A DNA stretch of 64,000 nucleotides from Entoloma clypeatum (Eukaryota; Basidiomycota; Agaricomycetes; Agaricales; Entolomataceae). Of the stretch, positions 46,101 to 55,284 are shown in pieces. Made by a program: the position numbers and the translations under genes. Below the pieces are notes generated by a model. That model ran no database searches. It was not told the DNA's origin and saw nothing but the letters and a program-made list of their open reading frames with translations. The stretch covers positions 3,038,001-3,102,000 of the forward strand of contig OY751488.1 of NCBI GenBank assembly GCA_963565915.1, in the 5' to 3' direction. Positions within the stretch are counted from its first letter, which is position 1. Every line of letters begins with the position of its first letter.

Positions 46101-47861
46101 ACCATGATTGAGGAAGACGCCTAGGGACAATAGGCGTGTGTCCATGTCCGGAATGTAGAATACAGGTCGGAGAAGGTGGGTTTTTATTTCCCCATTTAGG
46201 GTATGCCGTACTGGAACGGCCCCAACTCCGAGAATTTCCAGTTTCTTTCCCTTTGCAGCTGTTTGGACAAATCGCTTAGCCTTGAGAGGCCTGTAGTACG
46301 CAAAGTCCTTGAACTCATGGGTAAAGTGTAACGAGGCACCGGAGTCTAAGATCCATTGTGCGCGTTCTTTCTCCTTACAGTGTGTGCATGATGCAAAGTG
46401 CTTTGTATATTTTTTATATAGATCGCTGTCAATATGATCCATACATTCTGCACTAGTACTAGCTAATATTTTACACGTCTGAAAGGAGGTGTTATTAGTT
46501 TTCCTTAATTGGTCAGATTCAGGAGAGGGAGATGACGAACCGTCAAGTTCGATCAGCCCATCTTCGAATTGTTCCGGCCCCATCTGCTCGCTTTGATGGT
46601 CTATGTCCATCATCTTCAGCGATTCTTCTATCGACGGGGCTACATGACACTGTTTAGCCGGCCTTTCGTCAATGTCAGGAATGATGGTATCTAGGATACG
46701 AAGATTCGACCCTGAGGGGCGAGCACCAATGCCGCGCGCGAGTTTGCGGACATGGTCGTTCTTTTTCCACACGGATGGTTTTCCAGAAGGAAGCCTGGTG
46801 TACTGTGACGGAGGGGGGTTCATTCGCTGAAGGAGCGACTGCATTCTTTGAGAGTCTGGCTGGGCGGTACTCATTGTTTTTCCGCGCCCAGTGACGGTTG
46901 TGAAGGATGGTGTCGGAAGAGGGGAGAAGTGGATGGCAGGAGCAACAAACTCAACTGTTTCCTCCACATGTTCGGACGCGTTGTCCGCAGTGTTGGCGCT
47001 TTTCTTCTGATTGCGCCAGCGTCCTTTTCCCTTCTTCTTTTCAGAAGCGGTACTATGGTCGGTCGAGTTAGGCTGCTCGTCAGCGTCGTTCTGCGAGGTA
47101 CTCGGCTTTTGCTGCTTTTCCCATTTGGGGTCCTGCCCCTTGCGTTTTGTCCCGGAAATTTTCCGGGCCTGCTCATTGGACGCACGAGTAGACCCGACCG
47201 AATACTTGCGCCTGTATTCCGAGATGATGCTCTCGGCGACGGCTTTGTAGGTGAAATCGTCGGCGTCGTAGACCTGGAAGAGGCTGGTGGAGAGTGACGA
47301 CCAGGCGTCGGGAATCGCATTGGCGAGGATCATTGCCTGCATCAGATCAGGGACGATAAAGTTCGAATCGGCGAGCCGAGCGAAAAGAGACCCCAGGCGT
47401 TCGATTTCAGGCACGGGGTCACGTCCAGACAGCTTGAAGGTGGCGGCAGTCTTGAAGTCGCCGAAGATGACAGCCGGGGATACCTTGGAGTAGTTATCTT
47501 TTAGCGATTTCCACGCGTCAAGTGCCGAGGCGCTGTCCTTGATGTGGCATCTGATCGCCTCAGAGACCTTCAGGCGTATCGCCCCGAGAGCTACGTCGTC
47601 GTCCCTGACCCAGGCTTTTTCTTCCTTACGGAAGCCGGGCTGGTCGATCGTGGTAGTCAGCACAGGGGGAGCAGCAGCAGTGGCCCCAGGGGTGGAGACC
47701 GTGGTGGTGAAGTCAGCGATCATGGGATGAGTGATGTCGCCAGAGACGATGCGCCAGACTCCTTGATGGAGGAGGTAAGACTTCATTTTTTCGGCCCAGC
47801 TCTGGTAGTCGATACCGTCGAAGGGGGTGATGATGTCAAGAGCAGAGCGAGAGGTAGACAT
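43134..47861 (-). CDS. Copia-A Gag-Pol polyprotein (1575 aa, intact)
   Basis: A single ORF from the ATG at 47861 with all Copia domains in order. Gag (residues 1-about 470) starts FDGIDYQSWAEKMKSYL and has a DUF4219/UBN2-like body; no canonical CCHC knuckle is evident. The aspartic protease has LDSGASLHF at about 503. The integrase has its HHCC finger (HKRLGH ... CTGCLKG, about 640-680), HSDLKQI at about 703, DGGGEFDEY at about 764 and QNGRAERINRT at about 797. The RT runs from about 1110 with YVDD at about 1254. RNase H has TDSDWASD at about 1432 and STEAEYMA, ending KSKHIDVRFHF-like. No frameshift separates Gag and Pol. It replicates by cytoplasmic reverse transcription and nuclear integration. 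Confidence 0.96.
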   Translation of the reverse strand: MSTSRSALDIITPFDGIDYQSWAEKMKSYLLHQGVWRIVSGDITHPMIADFTTTVSTPGATAAAPPVLTTTIDQPGFRKEEKAWVRDDDVALGAIRLKVSEAIRCHIKDSASALDAWKSLKDNYSKVSPAVIFGDFKTAATFKLSGRDPVPEIERLGSLFARLADSNFIVPDLMQAMILANAIPDAWSSLSTSLFQVYDADDFTYKAVAESIISEYRRKYSVGSTRASNEQARKISGTKRKGQDPKWEKQQKPSTSQNDADEQPNSTDHSTASEKKKGKGRWRNQKKSANTADNASEHVEETVEFVAPAIHFSPLPTPSFTTVTGRGKTMSTAQPDSQRMQSLLQRMNPPPSQYTRLPSGKPSVWKKNDHVRKLARGIGARPSGSNLRILDTIIPDIDERPAKQCHVAPSIEESLKMMDIDHQSEQMGPEQFEDGLIELDGSSSPSPESDQLRKTNNTSFQTCKILASTSAECMDHIDSDLYKKYTKHFASCTHCKEKERAQWILDSGASLHFTHEFKDFAYYRPLKAKRFVQTAAKGKKLEILGVGAVPVRHTLNGEIKTHLLRPVFYIPDMDTRLLSLGVFLNHGYKVDGMRGEINISKGQNKIQFSPHILRQTIYWLDTEICYDQIHAISSEITVETWHKRLGHPNDQALNKIPTSTKGVPKTLVHEKSQESCTGCLKGKMPNQSYPNSMTRAVKPFDLIHSDLKQISTASYHKYKYFLTFLDDFSSHVWVVLLRKKSGAITALKQFLAMIQNQFAATPKKWRVDGGGEFDEYKDVLADHGILIDVTLPYQHQQNGRAERINRTLWEKSQALRFDACLPPMWWEFCLEHAAFLYNRTPMQRLEWKTPYFRVTNEIPDMSSVRVFGCQAYVYIPKEKRRNSLESRSRLMIYLGSKPGVKGYRFMDPETNTIFMGGKAIFDESKYPRCHIDPLPENHPEMEDPEPADEFEDLIPGSNDDDSHNETPHNSVPIEQDQPESDNELPASEPDDEPRVPTPEPEQVPDRPIRERRVRKMPGSIYGEDTPASDLEKLDRRWRLGGQTAWMNDLLMEAISVQVGIVEMSHKDIYPLPNKEDWYAAERKELDMLKRRGVITELVPLPAGRKALRNKWVYNEKSDGRLKARLVAKGFSQVEGIDFDQIFSPVVRYETVRLILALTALEGWFMTLLDVSSAFLYGTLREVIYMRQPEGYIVKGKEHLVYQLFKALYGLKQAALAWWRELDSSMKKLGFVRLHSDAGVFIHKSTNREIVIAVIYVDDSAFLGTNQEYTLEKKKAFMTTWECRDLGHLVPDGEPKEFLSIQIRQHGKRIFIDQVPYLEKILERMGMSESNATHTPLPMGYKPMVSDDEPNAELRSKYQSVIGSLLYLMIGTRPDICFAVIKMSQFSANPTKRHLEVARDICRYLKATKNYAIMYDGDSGKGIYAFTDSDWASDENTRRSTTGFFISLASGAVTWVSSAQKTIALSSTEAEYMALSDCSRAATWLRSMLAKLGMQIGSVPIYGDNNGSVFIASNPVTEKRSKHIDVRFHFVREKVSEGIITVEFIEGVNNPADLLTKNLGKILFSKFIPYFGLIKN

Positions 47862-48211
47862 TTTTAGATGAATCTAAGAAAGGGTTCCCAATCAGTGATG
47901 TGTTATGAATATGATTCAAGAAAACAATTAAATGATTCCTTATGACATATTCCCTTTAGGAATAGCGGTCACGGGAAAACCCTTTATATGTCAGAAACGT
48001 ATAAGGTGCGATCAACGTTTCCACATGGAGTGTACTAGGTCAATCCCCTTAGGGACATCTCATGACAGGTACTTGTCGTAATGACGTTCCCAGGTTCATA
48101 TGTGAAGAAGTAAGACTTAGAACCTAGATCTTTCGATCGGTTCTTTGCCAACCAGGGTAGAGTGGGCAGGTACTCGCTGTTGCCAGCGTTTCCCAAGTCC
48201 CTCTGCTATCC

Positions 48212-48224
48212 GGGGCCCATAACC
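48212..48224 (-). other. Copia-A primer-binding site (half-tRNA initiator Met type)
   Basis: The plus strand reads ggggcccataacc directly beside the LTR; 12 nt equal the anticodon stem-loop of initiator tRNA-Met. The stretch 47862-48211 to its left is the untranslated leader with no ORF. Confidence 0.72.
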
Positions 48225-48525
48225 TGTTGAAGTTCCACCTGGGCGCTAGCCACAGGTGTACTGAGCAACATAGCTACAGTGGAAGTACTCTACGATACCG
48301 CTATGATCACTTACATGGTTTGGAGGGGTAAGGCTGGTGAGAGCGGTTGAGGCTGGTAAGAGCGATGGAGCTGGTTAAGAGTCAAGAGACAACTTGTTGA
48401 TATTGACAGTTTCCTGGTCTTATATACCGTACTACTGTTTGTACCAACCAAACAAGTATGATGTGTAAAGGTCACGTGATGTAATCTAATCTAATCTAAT
48501 CTATGTGATGGGAAAAGTTTCAACA
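48225..48525 (-). repeat. Copia-A 5' LTR (301 bp)
   Basis: The pair of 42749-43056, with an internal loss of about 9 bp beside gtatgtaatg. Contains the promoter region. Confidence 0.95.
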
Positions 48526-49651
48526 ACGGATAGACATTCGAAGATGCTTCACCTCATTCCGACAACCATGGAACTATCGGCTGAAGGATTAGCCAAGATC
48601 TATCGGGATCAGATATGGAAGCTTCATGGGATCCCCAAGAAGATCATCAGCGATAGGGGACCGCAGTTCGCCGCGAAGTTCATGGAGATACTCTGCCACA
48701 TGTTAGGGATCAAGAGGAACCTGTCCACTGCATACCACCCACAGACTGATGGACAGGCCGAGCGATCGCATCAGGAAACAGAAGCGTTCTTACGAAACTT
48801 TGTCAACCATCTACAGGATGATTGGGCTGAATGGATCGCAATCGCAGAGTTCCAGTACAATGACAAAGAACATCAGGCAACAAAGCACACCCCATTCTAC
48901 CTCAACTACGGTTTACATCCATGGAAGGGAGAACTCGTGTTAGAAGATACCAATCCGGCTGCCAACGACTTCCTGAAAAAACTCAAACAGGCACGAGAAG
49001 AAGCCAATGCTGCGCTGAAACAAGCACAGGATCAGATGAAGAAGACAGTTGACACACGGCGAAGTCCGTCTCGGGACTACCGCATCGGAGACAAGGTGTG
49101 GCTGGAAGGGACTAACATCAGGACCGATCGACCCTCAAAGAAACTTGATGCACTCCGACATGGACCATTCAAAGTCCTAGAGAAGAAAGGAGCTAGCGCG
49201 TACCTTCTTGATCTTCCAAAGACTTGGAAGATGATTCACCCTGTGTTCAACGAGACCCTGTTGTCACCATATGAAACTCCGAAGTATGCCATCCAGAAAA
49301 AGAAACCAGCCCCTGATCCGATCATCGTCGAAGGACGAGAAGAGTACCATGTGTCTACGATCCTGGACTCTCGAAAGTTCCGCGGAAAGATCCAGTACCT
49401 CGTCCAGTGGGAAGGATATGGCCCAGAAGAGAACACATGGGAACCTTGAGCTAATGTTCAGAATGCTCAAGATTTGATCCGTGATTTCCATCAGCAGAAT
49501 CCGTCCCGCCCACGATGAAAGACAGTCTCGGAATCCATGACAAGTATCGACCTCATCAGTCAACCACACACCGAGTTCCCCGCTCTAGTCCTTTTCTCTG
49601 CCCAATATAGCCTCCCCCTTTTTCTTCTATCTCTCAACCATCCTCACCGCC

Positions 49652-50023
49652 ATGTCCAACACCACCGTCACCTCCACCTCCACCACCGACATCAACCCCG
49701 CCATCGCCGCCCTTATGAACGAAGCGCTCTCCATGAGAGACCAAATCCACGCCCTCGAAACTTCCCTCGCCGACCTCCTTCATCGTCAGATGCATATCCG
49801 GCTTCACTCGTTGTCCAATCTCCCTGTCGCCCCGACTCCCAAGGAAAAACAAATTCTCGGAAATTATACCAGCACCCTCGTAATCAAGAATCGACGTATT
49901 CGACTGGCTATCAAGGGCCTTGAACTCGCCGTAGCCATCAACGAGGAGTTGATTTATGATTGGAGCCTCAAGGAGAGTCCGAACTGGTCTGATCCCAACA
50001 ACAACGAGGGATGGGGACAATGA
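49652..50023 (+). CDS. Gypsy1 copy 3 ORF3 (123 aa, unknown function)
   Basis: Starts MSNTTVTST (ATG 49652) and ends NNNEGWGQ. It lies 133 bp after the pol stop and just before the purine tract gaggaggggaaca (50045-50057). It has a helical central part (ALSMRDQIHALETSLADLLHRQ) and an acidic C-terminus. It aligns end to end with 28154-28522, with substitutions spread through it but no indel that breaks the frame. No known domain is recognised. A coiled-coil accessory protein or an integrase/Gag partner are possible readings, both inference. Confidence 0.75.
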   Translation: MSNTTVTSTSTTDINPAIAALMNEALSMRDQIHALETSLADLLHRQMHIRLHSLSNLPVAPTPKEKQILGNYTSTLVIKNRRIRLAIKGLELAVAINEELIYDWSLKESPNWSDPNNNEGWGQ

Positions 50024-50057
50024 CTCTGTGAGGACGCAGAGCTTGAGGAGGGGAACA

Positions 50058-50445
50058 TGTTACGGACTTACCGGTTTGTATGTTACGCACTTTTCCCTTG
50101 CATTGTACCTTTGTCAATTCTTTGACTCATCGGACCGCTTATTCATTTACCTTTACTCTACGATTCTCCTTTAGTATACTTCGCTCCCGCGCTGACTCGC
50201 ACTCCGCAGTAGGGATTACTCAGTCCGCAGTCGTCTGACTCACTTCGCACTGCCTTTCCGCAGTTACTGACTCATCCGCACTGCCTTCCGCAGCTACTGA
50301 CTCACTCGCTACCGCTCGTAGCCAGTACTATATAAACCCCATGTACCATAGCTACATTCCTTAGATTTAGCAATCACTTTGCTCTTCGCCTTTCCACTTC
50401 CTGCATACTCTGCCCGAACCTTGGAACGGTTTGTTAAGCATAACA
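50058..50445 (+). repeat. Gypsy1 copy 3 3' LTR (388 bp)
   Basis: The pair of 38041-38428, with about two differences seen (for example gttaagc for gttacgc near the end). Confidence 0.93.
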
Positions 50446-50645
50446 ATATGTGCCTGTCGCGAAGCTCACAACTATCCGTGTGGTTATTGCATACGCAATG
50501 AAGCACGACTGGTGTATCCTAACCTACAATGTCAAAACTGCATTCCTCCATGTGCTGCTTTCCCATGTCATTTATTGCAAGACCATGCCTGGTGGCTTCG
50601 TACTTCCAGACGCGGAACTGGGCGACGATGCTTTGCTTGTCCTGA

Positions 50646-50915
50646 TAGTGTTTAAAGGTCCAGTCTGGTCCGGTTTTTTGCCCAAAAAATTTTGAGACCA
50701 GAGACCAAGACCAGGTGAGTGGTCTCTCTGAAAAACTAAGACCAGGACCAGTTTGAACCAGTTTTTTTGGTCAAAAAACCAGTTTAAACCTATGAACTGC
50801 ATAGAACCAGGGGGGGTGGTCTTTGTATTTTTGAAAAGATGAACCAGGACCACCTCCTGGTTCAGTCTGGTCTCAGTCTTCTTTGTGGTCTTTGAGACTG
50901 GACCTTGAAACACTA
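50646..50915 (+). mobile_element. hAT miniature element (270 bp)
   Basis: TIRs tagtgtttaaaggtccagtc and (reverse) tagtgtttcaaggtccagtc. Exact 8-bp duplication tgtcctga (50638-50645, 50916-50923). No coding capacity. Excision in silico restores Copia RT reading LVLRAIYG. Confidence 0.92.
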
Positions 50916-51165
50916 TGTCCTGAGGGCTATCTACGGTCCACAACAATCCTTGCACGAGTTCTATACGCTACTCAGGAGTGTCCTCGAGGAGATTGGTTTA
51001 GTCTATTGTGAAGTCGACCATGCGATGTTCTTTGGTCGATGGTCCTCCCCTCCTGATCCTGCTATCAACATGCCAGTCAATGGTGAGGATCTCATGATCT
51101 TGATGCCTGTACATGTTGACGATGGTCTAGTCGGAACCAACTCGCTCCTGCTGTATTATTGGGTT

Positions 51166-51701
51166 TAGTGTTTGAGGGTTCAGTCTTATAAACTGGAAAA
51201 TGAACCTCAACTGGACTGGACTGGACTGGAAGAGACCTGAACTGGCAGTTCAGGTCTCACTGATTTTGAGCTCAACCAGTCTCCAGTCTCTCCAAATTTG
51301 GAAAAAAATTGGACTGGTTCACCCCCAGTTCTAGTTTTGGGTCTGAAAAATATGAACTGGTTCCAGTTTTTGACCATATATTCATTCAAAAACTGTACTT
51401 TTATGGGCAAAGATGTTCTTTTATACAGTTTTCAATCATTTTTACAAGGGTTTATATCCAAAATGCTTGAGAAACATGTTATTGATAACAAATTGAGTAT
51501 ATTTTCAAGTTTTTGATTGAAAAAACAGGCTTTTGGTAGGTTTATAAATGGTTGAGAATTTTACCAGTTTAAACTGGTTTAGACCAGTCTTTACCAGTCC
51601 AGTCCAGTTTTTTCAGACTTTGAGAAAAAAATGAACTGCCAGTCTCCAGTTCATCAATTTTTTGGTCAAAAAACCGGACTGGACTGAACCCTCAAACACT
51701 A
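51166..51701 (+). mobile_element. hAT miniature element (536 bp)
   Basis: Perfect terminal repeats tagtgtttgagggttcagtc at both ends. Exact 8-bp duplication attgggtt (51158-51165, 51702-51709). AT-rich centre with ggactggactgg and accagttt-aaactggt subterminal repeats; no ORF of note. Confidence 0.93.
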
Positions 51702-52735
51702 ATTGGGTTCTACATGAGATGAATAAGTGGTTAGAAGTCATTGACCAAGGCCCAGCCTCTCTATACCTGGGTATTCGAATAATTCGCGATTGACCCAACT
51801 GGAAAACTTGGCTCTCCCAATGCCCTTGTATAGTCAACCTCCTCACAATGCATAATCTCATGAACACTCATTCCTCTCCTGTACCTCTGTGACATCCATT
51901 ACACGAGCTCCCTCCTGTACCATCTAACACACTACCAGATATCCCAGATGATGAAATCAAAGTCAATTTCCAACATCTAGTTGGCTCCCTCCTCTACCTT
52001 GCAATTTGTACCCGTCCAGATATTGCTTACGCTGCGAGCACGCTCAGCCAGTTCAATTCAAACCCTACGAGAGCTCACTTACTCACGGCTAAGGGCGTTC
52101 TCTGCTACCTACTGGGAACTCATGATTTCGTACTAGAGTATAACTTCAACCGTGAACCCATCGGCAATCCTGTCTCCATGTTCATACTGAATAATTGTGG
52201 GTACTCCGACGCCGACTGGGCTTCTGATCAGGCTTCGCATCGTAGCATTTCTGGCTTTGCTGTCTTTCTTTGGGGATCCCTAGTTTGTTGGTCGGCATGC
52301 AAACAGAAGACTGTTGCCCTATCGTCAACTGAGGCCGAGTATCTGGCTCTCACTTGGGCCTTCTGTGAGGCTATTTGGCTATGTCTACTGCTCACAATTT
52401 TGCACCTGCCAATTCCCCAACCATTTCCTATACTGTGTGATAATCAGAGCACACTCAGTATCGCAAACTCCGACTCCATCCAAACCTGAACCAAGCATAT
52501 TGATGTGTGCCATCACTTCATTTGCAATCTGTTATCTTCCGGCTCTTTTGCTACAACTTGGATCTCAACAACCAACATGGTGGCGGATATTTTCACGAAA
52601 CCACTGCAAGCTCCGCTACATATGAAACACTGCAAATCATTAGGTCTCATATGTTTGCCTTAATACTCTTTTTCTTTATTATTCTTTTCTGTTCTACTCC
52701 CTCCACTTCGTGTTACTGTCGCACTGATGGGGGTG

Positions 52736-53088
52736 TGTTGGACTATAGTCCAGTATACCTCATCGCTTACATACACTTGTGTCACATGATCCATTTGTTT
52801 ATATTGCCCACGGATCACTTCACATCCTCAGTTGTTTCTTCCCTGAACGTCGAGGATTCACGGTATCTCTTTAGTCATTGTTCATCATTACTTACAGTAC
52901 CGTAGTCACAGTGCCTCTATAGGTCAGAATAATAGTTGTTTCTTCCCTGAATGTCGAGGATTCACGGTGCCTCTATAGGACTCCACTCATCAGAAATGGT
53001 TGCATATAACTATATAATTGGAAGGGGTGGTCGCCAGCTGGCATGTTTATCAAAATAGGCGACTACACCACAACAGCAGTTTCCAACA
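52736..53088 (+). repeat. Copia-B 3' LTR (353 bp)
   Basis: Inverted ends TGTTGGA...TCCAACA, preceded by a purine tract. Contains a doubled word (gtttcttccctgaa.gtcgaggattcacgg). The 5' LTR is not visible in the window. 53089-53172 is a short gap before the kinase gene with no feature. Confidence 0.82.
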
Positions 53089-53172
53089 CTATTCTTTTCA
53101 TCAGTGTCGGAAGGCTGATAATCAGCATCGCCATCAAAACGACGCTTCACTCAGCGAGGCTGAACCGAGATA

Positions 53173-54802
53173 TCAGTTGTGACTAGGATGCAGTTTTAAC
53201 TTGATATTGTCCAGGTTCAGCTTCCGAAGGCTGTCAAAGAGTTCGGCCATTCTTTTGTATACCTCGGAATAAGTCGCGATATTGTCCAGTGCTTCGTCCC
53301 ACTTGAAATATGTGTTCCACAGGAAATTCCTGGCCACACCGAAGGGCTCAAGAAACTGTTTCAAGGAGAAAGAAAACAAATTGCTTGGAAAGTCTAGTCC
53401 GTCGAACATGTTTACTCGCTCTTGGGTTGGTCTTGCCTCATTGCGGAAAACACGCGTGACATACTTGCGGGATGTTTTGTTGCCAGCCCCTTGAGTCACA
53501 ATCCACAGGGCCACCCACCACAGAGATTCAAGGTCATGCTGAAAGTTGTATTGGATATTCAAGGATGAGTGTGAGAACAAGGGAATGGTAGAATGTTCAG
53601 TAAAAGCCCTTGCCATCCAATAAATGTATGTCTGTGTGTGTATTTCATAAGACATGAAGTAGGGGGTTCCCTAGCATGTAGAGGCAGTGAGCAACCATAT
53701 TGTTAGCGAAGTAGATACATACAGTCTTTGGATCAGAACTTGCAGAAGTTGCATTGAATTTTTTCGTGTATTCTAGATCTGATAATTTACTGTGATAGTG
53801 TGTCATGGTTTCGCGAAAGGCCAGAATATTGCCAGTACTGATGTCCCTATGCACCCAGCCTGCACAATAGAGTAGCTGAAGTGCTAATTGAAGGTATGAG
53901 CATTTGTCTGGGAAGAATTCAAGCCTTCATAACCTGCCTATGAGAGTGTCTTCAAGAACTGGGACAGCATCGGACAAAGAATCGAGATCGTGCAAAGCCT
54001 TGCATACTTGTTTGTATATCAGTCGATACTGTTGCTTTGGAATGTATAGACGACCCTGCCCCGCAGTGGTGGGCTGTGAGTGAGATCATATGAAAATTGT
54101 GATGATAGCCACGATTCAGAGGTCGGTGCCTGGAAGATGCCGCTTTGGGATTGAGCGGTCGCAGGTACCACTTTGGACTTCTCCCCATGATAGTCGCAGT
54201 CGATGTAAACAAAATAACTTTCGTATTTCTTGTCCTTGATGATCTGCAAAAGATGTGATCTCGCCTCGGCCGTAAACTGTGAAAAGCATGTGCATTGCGA
54301 TACATCTGACTGAGCAAAAAAAAGCCCCGATATCCTTGAAGATTTCAGCCTGAATCTCTTTCTCCGTCAAGGCGGATTTGTCTAGCCACACATCCTTCAG
54401 CACCACAGAAGGACAGCCTGCAATTTCTTGATTGTTGCTATCGACTTCAACTGCTTCCCATACCCTAGTCATTTGCCCCGTGATGCAGAGCAAACGGTAT
54501 TGAGAAATACACCTCGTTGTCTTGAAGTATTGCTTTTGGCTTTCCTCCACAAAAGTATATTTGTATGATCCATTGGCTAACCGGGCGACCAAACGATCAT
54601 ATCCCATCTCCTCCTCTGAGGCGAATGTAAAGGCTAGGCCGACAGCAATCACGTCATCCAGATCCTGAAGAGCTATTTATTTTCAGGTCATTTGGCAGGA
54701 GGAATCTGGCAAGCATACATGTAAAAGTTGGGTAGGGGCAGATTTTGCAGAATGTGACCGAGAAAAATACCAGAGTGTCATCTGGTCATTTTCGACTGTG
54801 AT
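53173..54802 (-). CDS. FunK1-like fungal protein kinase gene (frame disrupted)
   Basis: Host-type gene. Exons inferred: 54802-54719 (ITVENDQMTLWYFSRSHS), 54664-53934, 53883-53723, 53670-53173, with introns of about 50-54 bp (54718-54665, 53933-53884, 53722-53671). The second exon holds a VVLKDVW lysine block. The third holds the catalytic loop WVHRDISTGNILAF and SDLEY in the DFG position, both typical of FunK1. The fourth holds GTPYFMSYEI across the splice and HDLESLWWVALW. A run of eight A (54316-54323) puts the two halves of exon 2 out of frame; seven would restore GAFFAQSDVSQC. The splice near 53934 is also out of frame as drawn. FunK1 kinases are expanded in mushrooms; the substrate is unknown. 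An earlier exon may exist upstream. Confidence 0.8.
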
Positions 54803-55284
54803 CTGCTCAGAAGTAAGAGAAAGGAGAAAATAGTGAGGAGGACTACTTACAGTAAGCAAGAAAAGTATTGCACCACCCCCTACGTACCGATACAGACATG
54901 TGACACCCCCAAGTTGGTACATAAAAAAAATAGATGCTATTTGGTTAAGATTAACATAGAAATGCCATTTCTATGTTACTGTCTTTTGCATTTAGATTGG
55001 CCACGTGATCTTTTTCCACGCCAAAAAATCATTCCACACCATCCCAGCACTCCGACGCCAATATCTCAACAACGACAAAGTGTATCACACCGGAAGTTAT
55101 ACCAAACAACACAGGCAAACCGACTGGTTGTCGTTGTCCATTGACCGAGAGCAGACGACCATTTTGGGGATTTCGGAATTTTGCATTCAGTACTGTATGT
55201 TCACCGCTGTACTTACATTGTCTCCGTACTAACATATGCAATGTGTATAGTTGATATATGCCCTTTTGCTCTTGTTCATGACAG
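54803..55284. other. Intergenic stretch between divergent host genes
   Basis: Probably holds the first exon(s) and promoters of the two flanking, divergently transcribed genes. No ORF with a recognisable motif. An ATG at about 54922 (minus) opens a short frame that may be a first kinase exon. Confidence 0.4.

Larger units (their letters stand above)
42749..48525 (-). mobile_element. Copia-A: complete, apparently intact Ty1/Copia element (5777 bp)
   Basis: LTRs of 308 bp (42749-43056) and 301 bp (48225-48525) differ mainly by a short deletion. An exact target duplication acgga (42744-42748, 48526-48530) lies in the Gypsy1 integrase. The primer site is at 48212-48224 and the polypurine tract (GGGGGGG in element sense) at 43057-43063. 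One long uninterrupted ORF is present. This is the youngest and only plausibly autonomous element in the window. Confidence 0.96.
40038..49518 (+). pseudogene. Gypsy1 copy 3 pol, interrupted by Copia-A
   Basis: It opens in the -1 frame over the gag end. The protease has DSGCERT at about 40292. RT YMDD lies at about 41337 and RNase H at about 41780-42100. The integrase zinc finger is at about 42478-42612. The frame is cut at VITD (42748) by Copia-A and resumes at 48526 as [11 protein letters not shown], followed by [11 protein letters not shown] (about 48646), HPQTDGQAE (about 48738) and a chromodomain (about 49340-49500). TGA stops at 40761 (shared with copy 1), 42456 (shared) and 49447. Copia-A and the stops make it non-coding. 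Confidence 0.93.
38041..50445 (+). mobile_element. Gypsy1 copy 3: full-length element carrying Copia-A (6.6 kb without it)
   Basis: 388-bp LTRs at 38041-38428 and 50058-50445 with few differences, and an exact target duplication atatg (38036-38040, 50446-50450) within Copia-B pol. It contains gag, pol and ORF3, with Copia-A inserted in the integrase at 42748. Its U3 and leader differ from copy 1, but 38753 to about 42590 is virtually identical to copy 1 (about 18087-21920). Confidence 0.95.
50446..52640 (+). pseudogene. Copia-B pol part 2: RT end and RNase H, holding two hAT insertions
   Basis: Resumes as VPVAKLTTIRVVIAYA. Then NVKTAFLHV, LVLRAIYGPQQ (across the first hAT), HVDDGLVGTNS (about 51113; Copia norm YVDD), and after the second hAT LLYLAICTRPDIAYA (about 51985). 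RNase H follows (DADWASD about 52208, STEAEYLALT about 52329, KHIDVCHHFICN about 52497, MVADIFTKPLQAP). In-frame TGA codons near 51795, 51890 and 52487 break it. 52641-52735 is 3' untranslated sequence ending in the purine tract gatgggggtg. Confidence 0.9.
24531..53088 (+). mobile_element. Copia-B LTR retrotransposon, old, split by nested insertions
   Basis: Five collinear pieces belong to one Ty1/Copia element: 24531-25987 (gag), 35988-38040 (protease, integrase, RT start), 50446-50645, 50916-51165 and 51702-52735 (RT, RNase H), then the 3' LTR 52736-53088. At each break a target duplication is seen and the protein reading continues across the joint (for example ETYVPVAKL across 38040/50451, and LVLRAIYG across 50645/50924). 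The 5' LTR lies left of the Gypsy2 insertion at 24530 and is not in view. Confidence 0.9.

Noticed and set aside
49652..50023. Envelope-like gene in Gypsy1
   Set aside because: No signal peptide, membrane segment or glycosylation-rich surface pattern; only ~123 aa.
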